The translations under genes were made by a program, and so were the position numbers. Under the pieces are notes generated by a model. It ran no database searches. It was not told where the DNA came from and saw only the letters and a program-made list of their open reading frames with translations. Of a stretch of DNA of 64,000 bases, positions 33,601 through 45,736 are shown piece by piece. This stretch comes from Iris pallida. Lineage: Eukaryota; Streptophyta; Magnoliopsida; Asparagales; Iridaceae. Positions within the stretch are counted from its first letter, which is position 1, and every line of letters begins with the position of its first letter. The stretch lies in assembly GCA_029216955.1 (NCBI GenBank), contig JANAVB010004105.1, positions 171,501 through 235,500 of the forward strand, in the 5' to 3' direction.

Positions 33601-34359
33601 TCTTGTTTCTTGTTCCCTGAGTTTACTTGTGTCTGGGAGGAAAAATACTACATATGTGTGATCAAACCCGAGTTACTATTCATGTGAATAGCTTAGACCC
33701 CGCATCGTGCACGTGGGACCGAAGTCGTACCATTTCATGTTCCCTGAATCTACCCAAGCCGATCACACACTCTGGATGTATTTTGAAATATTGCACACCT
33801 CAGCTTCATTGTATATTTCATGTTCAAGTTTTATTTCATGTTCCCTGTATTCCCTGTATTTATTTTTCAGTATTCATGTTCAGGTTTCATTTCATGTTCT
33901 TATTTCTCGTACTTTATATTTTTCTGGTATTCATTTTTATGCCATGATGTTCATGATCATTTCCTTGGATATACTTATCTCCGCTCCTGACTAGGATATG
34001 TTGCAGGTGAGTTGGAGGCTATCTGTGACACTTATTACGGGCAGGAGCCTGGAGGTACCTATGAGCTAGCCGATGTTGCTCTGGATTTAGAGGCTGAGGA
34101 GGCCTAGTACCTTCCTTTTTGTTTCATTTGGACTTTGTATTAGAGACATCAGTTTACATTTCATTTGCTCGAAATTGTAATAATACTTAGACATGTAATT
34201 TGATTCTGGGATTCGATATTATAGATGCTGTGGTTTATATTCATTCTTATCTGGACTTGTAGTTTCCCTAGAGATTGGTACAGCTTACTTCGTCGTGTCT
34301 AACAACGAAAGCTGGGCGTGTCCGACTCGTGTCCGATTATTCGGGAGTGGGTTGTGACA
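30650..34359 (+). repeat. 5' LTR of the 20-kb Ty3 element
   Basis: 3710 bp, unusually long. Near its start is a leader-like Met-codon-rich GC patch (about 31090-31200). Near its end is a CAGGTGAGT splice-donor-like site (34005-34013). The short open frame at 33627-33947 is also in the partner LTR but shows no protein motif. Confidence 0.92.
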
Positions 34360-34386
34360 TATTTTTAGTGGCAGCCCATGCAGGTC
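34360..34386 (+). other. Post-LTR motif in the primer-binding-site position
   Basis: After the 5' LTR comes TATTTTTAGTGGCAGCCCAT, continuing GCAGGTC. The same motif follows the LTRs at 5780 and 55584. It does not match the initiator tRNA-Met site TGGTATCAGAGC, which the nested copia element does have. Confidence 0.55.
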
Positions 34387-34568
34387 TATCCTAATGGTAC
34401 CTAGGTATTAGTGTACTATTGGAGGACTTGATTAAACTAGGGAAACTTGATTACAGCATAGGAAAATCAGGAAATAAGGGTATATCTGGTACATCGATAT
34501 TATAAAAACATTATTTATTTTTAGGTTTTAGGGTTTGTCAATCAACGAAATTTTCTTTCTATTGTAGG

Positions 34569-35533
34569 GTGGTTAATACGAGGAAGACAGCGGATCAGCT
34601 CGGAGTTGCAAGCAGTACGGGACAGTCTGCACCAGATGTTCCGGTAGAGCAGCTTTCGCCACCGCCTTCCTATCTTTCCTCCGTTGCCGCCGACGATGAT
34701 GTTCGACAGCGCCCAGGTGATGGCCATATTACAGCAGTTCATGGAGGCTCACAACTACCTGGTCGCACAGTTCCACACGACAGTTATGTATGCACTCAGG
34801 ACTCGAGAGCCGGCAACACCAGCACCGGTAGCACCTCCAGCACCAGCAGTACCGAGACTGGGGACCTCCAGGGACTACCAGAATCTCTGTCCAATGGATT
34901 TCTGGGGCCATGAGGGGATCATATATGCGGATGAGTGGCTGAAAAATATGGAGCGGACGCTGAAGATGGCGAGGATTCCTGATGACCTGAAGGTGGAAGT
35001 TGCGAGTATGCGACTTTTTGATCTTGCCAGAGCCTGGTACCGAGAGGAGCCCCAGTTAGCTGTGCCCCAGGTTCTTTGGACAAACTTTAAAACTCTGTTC
35101 AAGGAGAAGTTCTTTCCAGACGTAGAGCGAGACGAGCTTCGGATGCAGTTTGAGGCACTACAGCAGGGGACCATGACGGTGGCAGAGTATACGTCGGAGT
35201 TCACCTTTCTCAGCAGGTTCGTAGAGAACCTAGTCGGCACGCCAAATGAGAGGGCTTGGAGGTTCAAGAAGGGCCTCACCAGAGAGTAGGCAACGACTTA
35301 TTCGAGCATTCTCAAGATTGCTCAGGCTGTGGAGAAAGAGATAGTCCCGAGACCCAAGAGGGATAGGGACATCGGCAGTAACAGCTATCAGGCACCGGCA
35401 AAGAGGACTCAGATTCAGACTCAGATGAGGCCACTGCAACCGGCAGCAGTTCAACATCGTCCTGTCAGAGCTCTAGCAGTTCAGCAGCATCAGAGATAGC
35501 AGGAGGTAACTTGCACATACTGTCATCGGCCAG
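34569..35533 (+). pseudogene. Ty3 Gag, N-terminal part, interrupted
   Basis: The start Met-Val-Asn-Thr-Arg-Lys is typical of chromovirus Gag. The frame shifts by one near 34676. The capsid region follows (34860-35280) with Ala-Asp-Glu-Trp-Leu, Ala-Arg-Ala-Trp-Tyr and FKEKFF-type motifs. Stops occur at 35287 (TAG) and near 35497. The frame reaches the first two Cys of the zinc knuckle (CTYCHRP) and is then cut by the copia LTR at 35534. Confidence 0.8.
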
Positions 35534-36804
35534 TGTTAGGGTTATATACTAAAAGCATCACTTTTTTAGTAACCTTATTTCCTTAAATTTTGAATGAGAA
35601 TCATATGGGCAAATGTTTGCATATTGTATTTGTTGCAAGTGTTAATGCAAATGTCTGATATTCTATATTGTAGATAATATGGTGTGTGGTGTCACACAGA
35701 AGATCATATTATCAGTTCCCTATGGAGTATATAAATAGTTCACAACCTAGATGGACTTGGACAATCTATTGGAAAGGTTGTAGTGTAATCTGGTATTAGT
35801 CTATCTTGACTATAGGTTTATACTAGTACACTTTATTTATATTGAACAGGACCACTTGAGGTTGTTCTCTTTGTACTGACTACATAAGAGAACAAACATC
35901 TCTGTTATTATGGATGCTTGTGCTCTTAATCCGGATATAATAACAGACATGTATATGCAGTGTGCATTATTTTGACTCATAAAAGAGTGAGATTCATTAT
36001 GGATCAACAACCTCTATGAATTAGGTAATAACATTGTATGTATGATGAGCTGTTGATTATAAATGGAATCCATGTCCCGATACATCGGGTTGATGATGTC
36101 CCCTTAAGGAGCTCATAAGGATTTTCATGTAAACCCTGCAGGTGGATTATATCCGACATGACAAATAAAGTTGAGCGGTACTACTTAAGGATAAAAGATG
36201 TCGAATCAATATAGTCGTCAGTAACTTAATTTGATCGACGGACATACGATATCTTAACATGGGGAGCCAAACGAGCATATAATAAAATGAGCCCACAAAC
36301 ATAATTTGGGATTAGGGAGGTAGTGCAACAATAGCTCATTAGTGGACCGAGCTATTGTTAATGGGCCTGGATTGTGTGTTCGGGCTGAACACGGGATATC
36401 CAGATCCGTTAGGAGGCCTAACCCTAATTTCTCCTCATGGTCCCTGCCGTAGCCTATATATATCCTCTATTCTCTGGCCGCCATGATTACCGATCAAAAA
36501 TCTAAAACTTTCTCTAAATTCGCGATTCGCGTAAGGAGAGAAAGAGAGGGCTGTCAAGAAGAAGAAAAGGTTGGGAGATCGTCGCCCACATGACGTCCAA
36601 CTCGAGGAAGGAATACGTACAGAAGATCTTGGGGTCGTCCACTCGAGATTGCCAGGAATTACTTGTCTCCTTTCCGCCGCAGGTATAATTTGTGAACCCT
36701 AGTTTCCGTCTATGAAGGGTTAGAACACGTATTAGATCTGTTTAACTTTCTATCGATCAATACGCACACCAAAGAAAGGGTCCTGGAAATCCTCAGTTCC
36801 ATCA
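35534..36804 (+). repeat. 5' LTR of the nested copia element
   Basis: About 1271 bp; the end could be 36801. It contains TATATAAATAG at 35729 and a second candidate TATA, CTATATATATCC, near 36454, followed by a purine-rich leader. Confidence 0.9.
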
Positions 36805-36806
36805 AC

Positions 36807-36820
36807 TGGTATCAGAGCCA
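36807..36820 (+). other. Primer binding site, initiator tRNA-Met
   Basis: TGGTATCAGAGCCA, complementary to the 3' end of plant initiator tRNA-Met, 2-5 bp after the LTR end. Confidence 0.9.
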
Positions 36821-38068
36821 GGTTGGATCTACGTATTGATTGATACGTCCATGTTGTCCAATAAAACCTGTGCTGTGTAATAGTCGGCAGATGTAGATCT
36901 GTTCTAACTCGGTTTTGCAGGCATCTTAGATCCAACTATTATGGTCCAATGCATGTTTTTGATTGTGTTGTTTAAATCACGGACATGTCGTAGATGTTGT
37001 TGCTGTGGATGTAATTAAAATCACGAGGGTTGATCGTGCTTATTATTTTAATTTTGTAATCTAGATTATGTGTGAACTCCTTCGGGAGGCATAGGATTGA
37101 TGTAATTTTAATTATTTTTGATCAATCGTGATGGCGGTGGTGGCTGTTTCTGACGTCGGACGAGATGCTGGTTTTAAGCAGTCTAGAGGCAGACAGATGA
37201 TTTTCGATGAAGGAATCGACAGCCAAAACCTTTAAAAAAAATAGGGCGCTGCCCCGAACCCTGCGACCTGACCGGGCAGGTCGAACCCCGAATAGATCTG
37301 CGCAGTGCCAGATTTTGGATTCGGATAGTTGAGGATGGAGCAACAAAGATGACCATAATAGTTGGATATTTTCTCTTATTTTTGTCATTTTGCTTTTTCT
37401 GATTATGCATGTTTATTATTGTGTGGTTGTTTTTTTTTGAAAAACCAAGCCTACATTAATAATGGACAACATGAACATAATATCAACTAGTAGAAAAACT
37501 CTCATTGTTAAATAACTAAGTGGGAGAGGATATTTATTTAGTTTAAATCCTATGGTCTCCATTACTGGTTTGTAGGTGACGTAATTATACTTGCGTGTTG
37601 GCTATAGTGCTTTCCTCCATATCGGATGAGTATAATTATGGATCACCAGTACAAACTTCCTTAGGGATAATTGTCGAAAGTTACCTAGTATGTGTTCACT
37701 TCTCCATCTGAAGGAACTCATTACAAGGTAATGGACTTAGTATTAAGTAATGGTATACACTTAGATACAAATAATGGTATCCTCCCCATCGGAGTCACTG
37801 CTATTATTTGTATGACCAGAGCAAGACCAGCATATTAATTTTATTTGTCATAAAGTTATGTTGACATGATAGTAAAATTAATAAGAAAAGCCTACTTGAA
37901 CAAAGTTGAATTTGTATACGTCCACACTATCGTGGCATGCTAAATTCATGGTGTTCAAGGTGTTGGTGAATTTCTTATTATTGTTTTGAGGGAATCAATA
38001 TTTAGTTAATTCAAAAAGTTTTTTTTGCCCTACATAATTTTATTTATGTGATTCTCAGGATTTCAAAA
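36821..38068 (+). other. Copia leader, non-coding
   Basis: A 1.25-kb leader between the primer site and the Gag start at 38069. I see no supported gene in it. Confidence 0.5.
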
Positions 38069-38948
38069 ATGGGTTCTTTCAGTCCACTTATGGTGATTCT
38101 TAAAGAAAACAAACTTACTGGACCTAATTATATTAACTGGAAACGTAATTTGGATATTGTTTTGACTGATGAGGAGTACAAATATGTACTTGTTGAGGAA
38201 TGCCCACCTAAGCCTAATGCTAACTTTGATGAAGAGGTCAAAGAGGCTTATAAGAAGTGGAAAAAGACAAATGAGATGGCACGGTGTTACATTCTGGCAT
38301 CTATGTCAAATGTACTGCAATATCAGCATCAGGCCATGGCCACTGCTTATAACATGATGTATAACCTCAAGGAACTCTTCGGACATCAGAGTAGAGCAGC
38401 TAGGCAGTTTGCGATGAAATGTTCGATGAATACAAAAATGGCTGAGGGTACACCAGTAAGGGATCATGTTCTCAAGATGATGGGTCTTCTGAATGAGATG
38501 GAGATCCTTGGAGCTAAAATCGATGGAGAATCCCAGGTCGATATCATTCTCGGGACTGCCTAAAAGTTTTGACAATTTCTGCCTTAATTACAACATGAAT
38601 AAAAGGTTGTATAGTTTGGCAGAACTTGCAAAAGAGCTACAGGATGCTGAATCTCTCTTTAGGCAGAGTGGTCATATTTTTGTTTCTGAAAAGGCTTCTA
38701 CTTCTAAGCCAAAAGGCGGTAAGAAGAAGAATAACATTCAGAAACAGGAAAACTCAGCAAAGAAGGGCATGGGACCTCAAGGTGCGGTGAAAAAGCCGAA
38801 AGGCAAATGTTTCAAGTGCAAAGGGTCAGGACATTGGAAGACTGATTGTCCACTTCTCAAACAAGGGAACAAAGAAGGTATATCTCATTTACTAGTAGTT
38901 GAAACATGTTTAGCGGTGTTATCTACCGGCACCTGGCGTGTAGATACA
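38069..38948 (+). pseudogene. Copia Gag, frameshifted
   Basis: It starts Met-Gly-Ser-Phe at 38069, chosen over the upstream Met because Gag homologues begin there. It carries LTGPNYINWKRNLDIVL, the UBN2-type Gag N-terminal block. A frameshift at about 38563 moves into a second frame with a Lys-rich linker and a zinc knuckle CFKCKGSGHWKTDC (about 38809-38850). That frame ends Trp-Arg-Val-Asp-Thr-stop, where the stop at 38949 replaces the Gly of the protease Asp-Thr-Gly-Ala active site. Confidence 0.82.
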
Positions 38949-40311
38949 TGAGCCACTAATCATGTCTGCAATACGTTGCAGGGGTTCCAGGAAACCAGAC
39001 GGCTCTGATGGAGAGATATGCTTGTTCATGGGTGATGCTACAAAAGTATCGGTCGTTGCATTAGGAGATGTTACTTTATCTTTTGGTAGAAATAAGTCTT
39101 TGACATTGAGAGATTGTCTTTATGCACCTTTACTTAGAAGGAATTTAGTTTCTATTTCTATGTTAGTTAAGGATGGATATTCAGTTTATTTTAATGACAA
39201 TATTGTTATTAGAAAGAATAAATATTTTATCTGTTCTGGTGCATTGGTTGATAATTTGTATGTCATTAATCCTATTTCGCCCACAATGCAACTTATGAAA
39301 ATGAATAATATGTCATCTAACTTAAATAAGAGAAAAGAACCTTCTTGTATGAACCAAACATATCTTTGGCACTTGCGATTGGGGCATATTAACCTAAGAA
39401 GGATTCAAAGACTGGTTGAAGATGGACCTTTGAGTTCATTGGAAGTGGAGGCACTACCAGTCTGTGAATCCTACTTGGAAGGTAAAATGACCAAAAGGCC
39501 TTTTACGGCAAAGGGGTATAGGGCCAAAGATGTGTTAGAATTGGTTCATTCTGATTTGTGTGGACCCATGACTATCCAAGCTAGAGGTGGCTTTGAATAT
39601 TTTGTCACATTTATTGACGATTATTCAAGGTATGGATACATTTATTTGATGTGCCGTAAGTCTGAGTGCTTTGAGAAATTCAAAGAGTACAAGGCTGAAA
39701 CGGAGAAACGTCATGGAAAATGTATCAAGTCATTACGATCAGATCGTGGTAGCGAGTACCTCTTTGGAGAGTTTAGGGATTATTTATCAGAGGCTGGGAT
39801 TGCATCCCAATTGACTGCACATGGAACGCCCCAGCAGAATGGTGTAGCCAAAAGAAAGAATAGAACTCTTATGGAGATGGTTAGATCAATGTTGAGTTAT
39901 TCGGATTTGCCAGATTCATTTTGGGGATATGCCTTAGAGACTGCAGCTTATATTTTGAACTTGGTTCCTTCTAAGTCAGTACCTCTTACTCCCACAGAGC
40001 TGTGGATTGGGCGTAAGCCTAGTCTAAAATATGTTCGCATTTGGGGTAGTCCAGCACATGTGCTGAATGCAAAAGCAGATAAGTTAGAATCTCGTACAGA
40101 AGTACGCTTGTTTGTAGGCTATCCAAGAGGAACGAAAGGAGGTTTATTTTATAGTCCTAAGGATCAGAAGGTCATTGTTAGCACCAATGCCCGATTCTTA
40201 GAGGAAGACTATGTGATGAACCATAAATCCACAAGTAGAGTTGTTCTAGAAGAACTGAGACGTGAGACACCAAGTACTTCAGTACCAACAGTACAAGAGG
40301 ATGGACCATAA
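38949..40311 (+). pseudogene. Copia protease remainder and integrase
   Basis: The protease tail shifts frame near 38990. The integrase zinc finger is at about 39367-39480, but its last Cys-x2-Cys has Tyr in place of Cys (codon 39472-39474). Catalytic Asp residues are present ([12 protein letters not shown] and RSDRGSEY). The third catalytic residue is Lys instead of Glu in [11 protein letters not shown] (codon 39850-39852). The frame ends at a stop at 40309. The enzyme would be inactive even if translated. Confidence 0.85.
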
Positions 40312-40353
40312 ATAACTGCACAACGTGTCACAAATGTTACACCACAACCGATA

Positions 40354-41451
40354 GTGCCTCGTCGTAGTGGGAGGGTTGTGATACAACCTGATAGATATAT
40401 GTTCTTGGGAGAGTCGTCAGACTTCGTCCCTGAGGAACAAGATTATGATCCCTGTACCTACAATGAAGCACTCCAAGATAAAGATACAGAGTCTTGGCAA
40501 AAAGCAATGATATCTGAAATAGAATCTATGGATTCTAATCAGGTCTGGGAGCTTGTAGAACCATCTGTTGGTGTAAAAGCCATTGGATGTAAGTGGGTCT
40601 ATAAGAGAAAAAGAGGATCAGACGGTAAGGTTGAAACCTTTAAAGCTCGGCTTGTAGCAAAAGGTTTTACTCAAAGAGAGGGTATCGATTATGAGGAAAC
40701 CTTTTCTTTTGTAGCCATGCTTAAGTCTATCCGGATTCTTTTATCTATTGCAGCTCATTTCGATTTTGAAATTTGGCAAATGGATGTCAAGACAGCTTTT
40801 CTTAATGGAAGTCTTAAGGAAGACATCTATATGAAGCAACCAGACGGGTTCATTGAAAAGGGCCAGGAGCATCTTGTTTGTAAGCTCAAGAAGTCCATTT
40901 ATGGACTTAAGCAAGCTTTCAGATCTTGGAACATATATTTTGATCAGGTGATAAAATTCTATGGATTTGATCAATGTCAGGATGAATCATATGTATACAG
41001 AAAGTGTGACAAAAATGTGGTGGTGTTCCTAGTACTTTATGTGGATGACATCTTGCTCATTGGAAACAATGTGAAGGTGTTATCTGATGTAAGGGTATGG
41101 TTATCCAAACAGTTTGATATGAAGGACTTAGAAGAAGTAGGTCACATCCTTGGGGTCAAAGTTCTACGAGATCGCAAGAAAAGGATGTTGGGCTTATCCC
41201 AAGCTTCCTATATCGATACTGTACTAACTCGTTTTAGTATGCAAAATTCTAAGAAATGTTTCTTACCTTTTAGACATGGAATTGCTCTATCAAAGGAGCA
41301 GTATCCGAGGACGCCTAAAGAGATAGAGAATATGAAGGCAGTTCTTTATGCTTCACCAGTAGGAAGCTTAATGTATGCAATGTTATGTACGAGACCAGAC
41401 ATCTGCTTTGCCGTAGGCATGGTCAGCAGATATCAGTCTAACCCAGGATAA
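40354..41451 (+). CDS. Copia reverse transcriptase
   Basis: 365 codons, same frame as integrase but after a stop. Motifs are [47 protein letters not shown] and the catalytic YVDDILLIG (about 41038-41064). The usual Pro of the SPVA-type motif reads Ser-Phe-Val-Ala. The frame stops within the RNase H connection, where a shift follows. Confidence 0.85.
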   Translation: MPRRSGRVVIQPDRYMFLGESSDFVPEEQDYDPCTYNEALQDKDTESWQKAMISEIESMDSNQVWELVEPSVGVKAIGCKWVYKRKRGSDGKVETFKARLVAKGFTQREGIDYEETFSFVAMLKSIRILLSIAAHFDFEIWQMDVKTAFLNGSLKEDIYMKQPDGFIEKGQEHLVCKLKKSIYGLKQAFRSWNIYFDQVIKFYGFDQCQDESYVYRKCDKNVVVFLVLYVDDILLIGNNVKVLSDVRVWLSKQFDMKDLEEVGHILGVKVLRDRKKRMLGLSQASYIDTVLTRFSMQNSKKCFLPFRHGIALSKEQYPRTPKEIENMKAVLYASPVGSLMYAMLCTRPDICFAVGMVSRYQSNPG

Positions 41452-41477
41452 GAGTACTGGACTGTCGTAAAGCATAT

Positions 41478-42021
41478 TTGAAGTACCTGAAAAGGACTAA
41501 AGAGTATATGCTAGTTTACCAGGCAGATAGTTTAGTTCCCTTGGGGTATACAGACTCAGATTTTCAGTCAGATAAAGATTCCAGGAAATCTACCTCAGAT
41601 TATGTGTTTACTTTGGAAGGTGGAGCCATTGTGTGGAAGAGTATCAAGCAAAAATGTATTGCTAATTCCACCATGGAAGTCGAGTATGTGGCAGCCTCTG
41701 AGGCAGCCAAAGAAGCGGTTTGGCTCAGAAACTTTCTGTTGGACTTGGATGTGGTACCTAGTTTGCCTAAGTCTATTACACTTTATTGTGATAATAGTGG
41801 TGCAGTTACAAACTCGAAGGAACCACGAGCCCATAAGACTGGCAAACACATTGAGCAAGTACCACCTGATACGAGATTTCGTAAAGAAAGGAAAAGTTGC
41901 TGTGATCAAGATAGCATCAGCCGATAACCTAGTCGATCCTTTTACAAAGAGCTTACCAGCTAAGGCTTTTGATAGTCATATTGAGGGAATGGGAGTCAGA
42001 TGTGTAGCAGCATGGCTTTAA
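41478..42021 (+). pseudogene. Copia RNase H, frameshifted
   Basis: Catalytic motifs Tyr-Thr-Asp-Ser-Asp, Ser-Thr-Met-Glu-Val-Glu-Tyr and YCDNSGA are present. Another frameshift near 41880 moves into the frame carrying the closing DPFTKSL motif and the natural stop at 42019-42021. Confidence 0.82.
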
Positions 42022-42086
42022 GTATAAGTGGGAGATTTTGTAACAGTATACTGAAAAGCAATGCTTTGAGTATAAGTGGGAGATTG
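42019..42086 (+). repeat. Duplicated polypurine tract
   Basis: AGTATAAGTGGGAGATT occurs at 42021-42037 and again at 42070-42086, the second abutting the 3' LTR. The functional plus-strand primer is normally the copy next to the LTR. Confidence 0.75.
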
Positions 42087-43351
42087 TTAGGATTATATAC
42101 TAAAAGCATCACTTTTTTAGTAACCTTATTTCCTTAAATTTTGAATGAGAATCATATGGGCAAATGTTTGCATATTGTATTTGTTGCAAGTGTTAATGCA
42201 AATGTCTGATATTCTATATTGTAGATAATATGGTGTGTGGTGTCACACAGAAGATCATATTATCAGTTCCCTATGGAGTATATAAATAGTTCACAACCTA
42301 GATGGAGTTGGACAATCTATTGGAAAGGTTGTAGTGTAATCTGGTATTAGTCTATCTTGACTATAGGTTTACAATAGTATACTTTGTGTGTATTGAACAG
42401 GACCACTTGAGGTTGTTCTCTTTGTACTGACTACATAAGAGAACAAACACCTCTGTTATTATGGATGCTTGTGCTCTTAACCCGGATATAATAACGGACA
42501 TGTATATGCAGTGTGCATTATTTTGACTCATAAAAGAGTAAGATTCATTATGGATCAACAACCTCTATGAATTGGGTAATAATATTGTATGTATGATGAG
42601 CTGTTGATTATAAATAGAATCCATGTCCCGATACATCGGGTTGATGATGTCCCCTTAAGGAGCTCATAAGGATTGTCATATAAACCCTGCAGGTGAATTA
42701 TATCCGACATAACAAATAAAGTTGAGCGGTACTACTTAAGGATAAAAGATGTCGAATCAATATAGTTGTCAGTAACTTAATTTGATCGACGGACATACGA
42801 TATCTTAACATGGGGAGCCAAACGAGCATATAATAAAAGGAGCCCACAAACATAATTTAGGATTAGGGAGGTAGTGCAACAATAGCTTATTAGTGGACCG
42901 AGCTATTATTAATGGGCATGGATTGTGTGTTCGGGCTGAACACGGGATATCTAGATCCGTTAGGAGGCCTAACCCTAATTTCTCCTCATGGTCCCTGCCG
43001 TAGCCTATATATATCCTCTATTCTCTGGCCGCCATGATTACCGATCAGAAATCTGAAACTTTCTCTAAATTCGCGATTCACGTAAGGAGAGAAAGAGAGG
43101 GCTGCCAAGGAGAAGAAAGGTTAGGAGATTGTCGCCCACACGACGTCCAACTCGAGGAAGGAATACGTGCAGAAGATCTTGGGGTCGTCCGCTCGAGATT
43201 GCCAGGAATTACTTGTCTCCTTTCCGCCGCAGGTATAATTCGTGAACCCTAATTTCTGCCTAAGAAGTGTTAGAACACGTATTAGATATGTTTAACTTTC
43301 TATCGATCAATACGCACACCAAAGGAAGGGTCCTGGGAATCCCCAGTTCCA
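42085..43351 (+). repeat. 3' LTR of the nested copia element
   Basis: About 1267 bp, colinear with the 5' LTR. The end is taken at CAGTTCCA; the following ATA could be a mutated LTR end. Confidence 0.88.
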
Positions 43352-43354
43352 ATA

Positions 43355-43629
43355 TACTGCTACGGCCAGGACACCACGTGGAGATCTGTCGTAAGAGGCT
43401 CGGACTTTGCCTATTCTGCGGATCAAACGCTCATTAGATGAGAGATTGCCAGCAGGCCACAGCCAGACTAGCAGGAGGACCCCGAGGAGGTGGAGGACCA
43501 CCACCTGCACCACCCAGGGCACTGCCTGCTACACCCAAGAGAGGACCAGCTCTACCACCTCAGCAGAAGAGATTTGCACAGCACCAGTAGCAGCTGAGAA
43601 GAGTACCTCAGTGGGGACGTGCTTACGTC
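43355..43629 (+). pseudogene. Ty3 Gag, C-terminal part after the copia insertion
   Basis: It resumes inside the zinc knuckle with Gly-His-His-Val-Glu-Ile-Cys, then a second knuckle-like CLFCGSNAH interrupted by a TAG (43435-43437). A Pro/Arg-rich tail follows. It is in frame with the protease at 43630, apart from stops at 43435 and near 43588. Confidence 0.75.
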
Positions 43630-44304
43630 ATGGCCGTAGTTGAGGAGGAGGAGGAAGCTCCAGATGTTATCACAGGTTCTATCATCTTATATTCATTTTC
43701 TGCTATTGTATTGTTTGATTCTGGAGCCACACATAGCTTTGTATCATATGAGTTTCTGCATAGACACGGCTTCACACCTAAGCCCACTAAGAAGAACTGT
43801 CGGATTATAACAGGAGGAGGGGTAGTACCAGTTAGTGAGATGGTTGATTGCTCTATCACTATAGCTGGAAGGGAGCTTAGGGCTCGACTTCTAGTGATGC
43901 CATTGCCCGAATTTAATATAGTCCCTAGCATCGACTGGTTGAGTGAGCAGTTTGCTGTAATAGACTGCCATGAAGAGAAGGTTACTTTTAGCCCGCCTGG
44001 AGTTCCGCCGTTCGAGGTAAGAAGATGGATCATAGAGAGGCCAGAGGGAGTCTACTTTGGATCAGTTGCAGAAGACCAGGAGTTGCCTCATCCGCTGATT
44101 GCAAAGTTTCTCAACATCTTCCCCGAAGAGTTGCCAGGATTGCTGCCAGAACGAGATGTGGAGTTCAGCATCGACCTAGTGCCCAGATCAGCGTCGAAGT
44201 CCCAGCATTGCTACAAGATCAACCCGAAGGAAGCTGCAGAGTTGAAGGCCCAGATTAATGAGTTAGAAGGCAAGGGTTTTATTCGGTCCAGTGCTTCACC
44301 CTAG
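43630..44304 (+). CDS. Ty3 aspartic protease and start of RT
   Basis: 224 codons. The active site Leu-Phe-Asp-Ser-Gly-Ala-Thr-His-Ser-Phe is near residue 35. The RT entry block (Leu-Pro-Gly-Leu-Leu-Pro-x-Arg-x-Val-Glu-Phe-x-Ile) is near residue 165. It ends at Ser-Pro-TAG (44302), where homologues have Trp in the Ser-Pro-Trp-Gly-Ala-Pro motif; the rest of RT continues in the same frame. Confidence 0.85.
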   Translation: MAVVEEEEEAPDVITGSIILYSFSAIVLFDSGATHSFVSYEFLHRHGFTPKPTKKNCRIITGGGVVPVSEMVDCSITIAGRELRARLLVMPLPEFNIVPSIDWLSEQFAVIDCHEEKVTFSPPGVPPFEVRRWIIERPEGVYFGSVAEDQELPHPLIAKFLNIFPEELPGLLPERDVEFSIDLVPRSASKSQHCYKINPKEAAELKAQINELEGKGFIRSSASP

Positions 44305-45171
44305 GGAGCACCGGTACTCTTCGTACCGAAAAAGGATGGGACTGTTAGGATGTGTATCAATTACCGTGTACTCAATAACATTACCATCAAGAATAAATAC
44401 CCGTTGCTACGGATAGATGAGCTGTTTGATCATCTGAGTGGGGCGAAGGTCTTTTCCAAGATTGACCTTCGGTCGGGATATCATCAGATGAAGGTTCGGG
44501 AGCAGAATATTCCGAAGACAACTTTCAATACCCACTATGGCCAGTATGAATTTTTGTTGATGCCGTTCGGACTCACCAATGCCCCAGCAGTGTTTATGAA
44601 CTTGATGAATAAAGTTTTTTATAAGTATCTGGACAAGTTTGTCATAGTCTTCATTGACGACATCTTGATATATTCGAAGATCGAGGAGGAGCATGTGGAG
44701 CATCTACGGATTGTGTTAGAGATTCGACGGAAGGAGAAGTTGTACGGAAAGCTCTCGAGGTGCGAGTTCTTCTTGGACAAGGTGGAGTTCTTGGGTCATG
44801 TTGTGACTGGAGAGGGGATTTCTGTGGATCCCAAGAAGATTGAAGCTGTGGAAGCATGGGCACCTCCCAAGTCAGTAGCAGAGATTCGTAGTTTCCTGGG
44901 GCTAGCAGGTTACTACAGGAAGTTCATAAAAGATTTTGCCAAGATAGTAGAGCCAATGACGAAGCTTACGTGGAAGGACGATGAGTTCATCTGGAGCGAC
45001 GCCTGCCAGTCAGCATTTCAAGAATTGAAGAGAAGACTCACTACAGCGCCAATTTTAGCCTTGCCATTCGGATCTGGAGGGTTCGTCATTTACAGCAATG
45101 TATCAGGGAAAGGCTTGGGATGTGTGCTTGAGCAGAACAAGATGGTCATTGCTTTGCTTCTAGACAGTTGA
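44305..45171 (+). CDS. Ty3 reverse transcriptase and RNase H start
   Basis: It is in frame with the protease past the stop. RT motifs are [34 protein letters not shown] and the catalytic [11 protein letters not shown], then EFLGHVV and the connection domain [11 protein letters not shown]. In RNase H the first catalytic Asp (Tyr-Ser-Asp-Ala-Ser in homologues) is Asn (codon 45097-45099). A frameshift follows near 45165. Confidence 0.85.
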   Translation, partial: GAPVLFVPKKDGTVRMCINYRVLNNITIKNKYPLLRIDELFDHLSGAKVFSKIDLRSGYHQMKVREQNIPKTTFNTHYGQYEFLLMPFGLTNAPAVFMNLMNKVFYKYLDKFVIVFIDDILIYSKIEEEHVEHLRIVLEIRRKEKLYGKLSRCEFFLDKVEFLGHVVTGEGISVDPKKIEAVEAWAPPKSVAEIRSFLGLAGYYRKFIKDFAKIVEPMTKLTWKDDEFIWSDACQSAFQELKRRLTTAPILALPFGSGGFVIYSNVSGKGLGCVLEQNKMVIALLLDS

Positions 45172-45736
45172 GGCCTCATGAGAAGAATTATCCCACACAT
45201 GACTTGGATCTTGCAGTAGTCATTTGTGTCTTAAAACTGTAGAAGCACTATTTGTATGGAGAGAGAGTGTGGACATCTTCACGGACCATAAAAGCCTGAA
45301 GTATGTTTTCACTCAGAAGGAACTGAATATGAGGCAGCGAAGATGGCTGGAACTCATAAAAGATTTTGACATCAATCTGCAATACCATCCTGGGAAGGCG
45401 AATGTGGTAGCAGATGCTCTCAGTCGATATCTTGTTGCTATGTTTCTTACTATGGACCGGCATCTTCTAGAGGATCTTGAGAGCCTTGGGATTGAGATTG
45501 TTCTCCCGGGAGTTGGAGGGCAGCTGATGCACATGCAAACACAGTCAGGACTGATAGAGAAGATCAAGGAGGCCCAGTTTCTAGATGAGGGACTCCGATG
45601 TCTCAGAGGCCAGGCAGAGGCAGGATTGCTTGACGACTTCATTATTGCAGATGATGGATCCCTAAGGCACGAAAACCAGTTGTGTGTGCCCAAGGATTTG
45701 CGGGAGGAGGTTATGCAGGAGGCCCACCAGTCGTAG
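45172..45736 (+). pseudogene. Ty3 RNase H remainder
   Basis: It holds Pro-His-Glu-Lys-Asn-Tyr in one frame and then, from 45224, [11 protein letters not shown] and [17 protein letters not shown] frameshift between 45170 and 45260 and stops at about 45239 and 45734 break it. The closing ADALSR is the usual RNase H end in Ty3 elements. Confidence 0.8.

Larger units (their letters stand above)
35534..43351 (+). mobile_element. Ty1/copia retrotransposon nested in Ty3 gag, 7.8 kb
   Basis: Two ~1.27-kb LTRs (35534-36804; 42085-43351) begin TGTTAGG. It has an initiator tRNA-Met primer site, then gag, protease, integrase, RT and RNase H in copia order, then AAGTGGGAGAT polypurine tracts. It has several frameshifts, a stop in the protease active site and lost integrase residues. 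It inserted within the Cys codons of the Ty3 Gag zinc knuckle. An imperfect ~17-bp repeat (35517-35533 and 43354-43369) flanks it rather than a clean 5-bp TSD. Confidence 0.92.

Noticed and set aside
33627..33994. 95-106-codon open frames near the end of the Ty3 LTR, with copies at 50095-50445
   Set aside because: Conserved only because the LTRs are copies; no motif, and the two overlapping frames are equally open.
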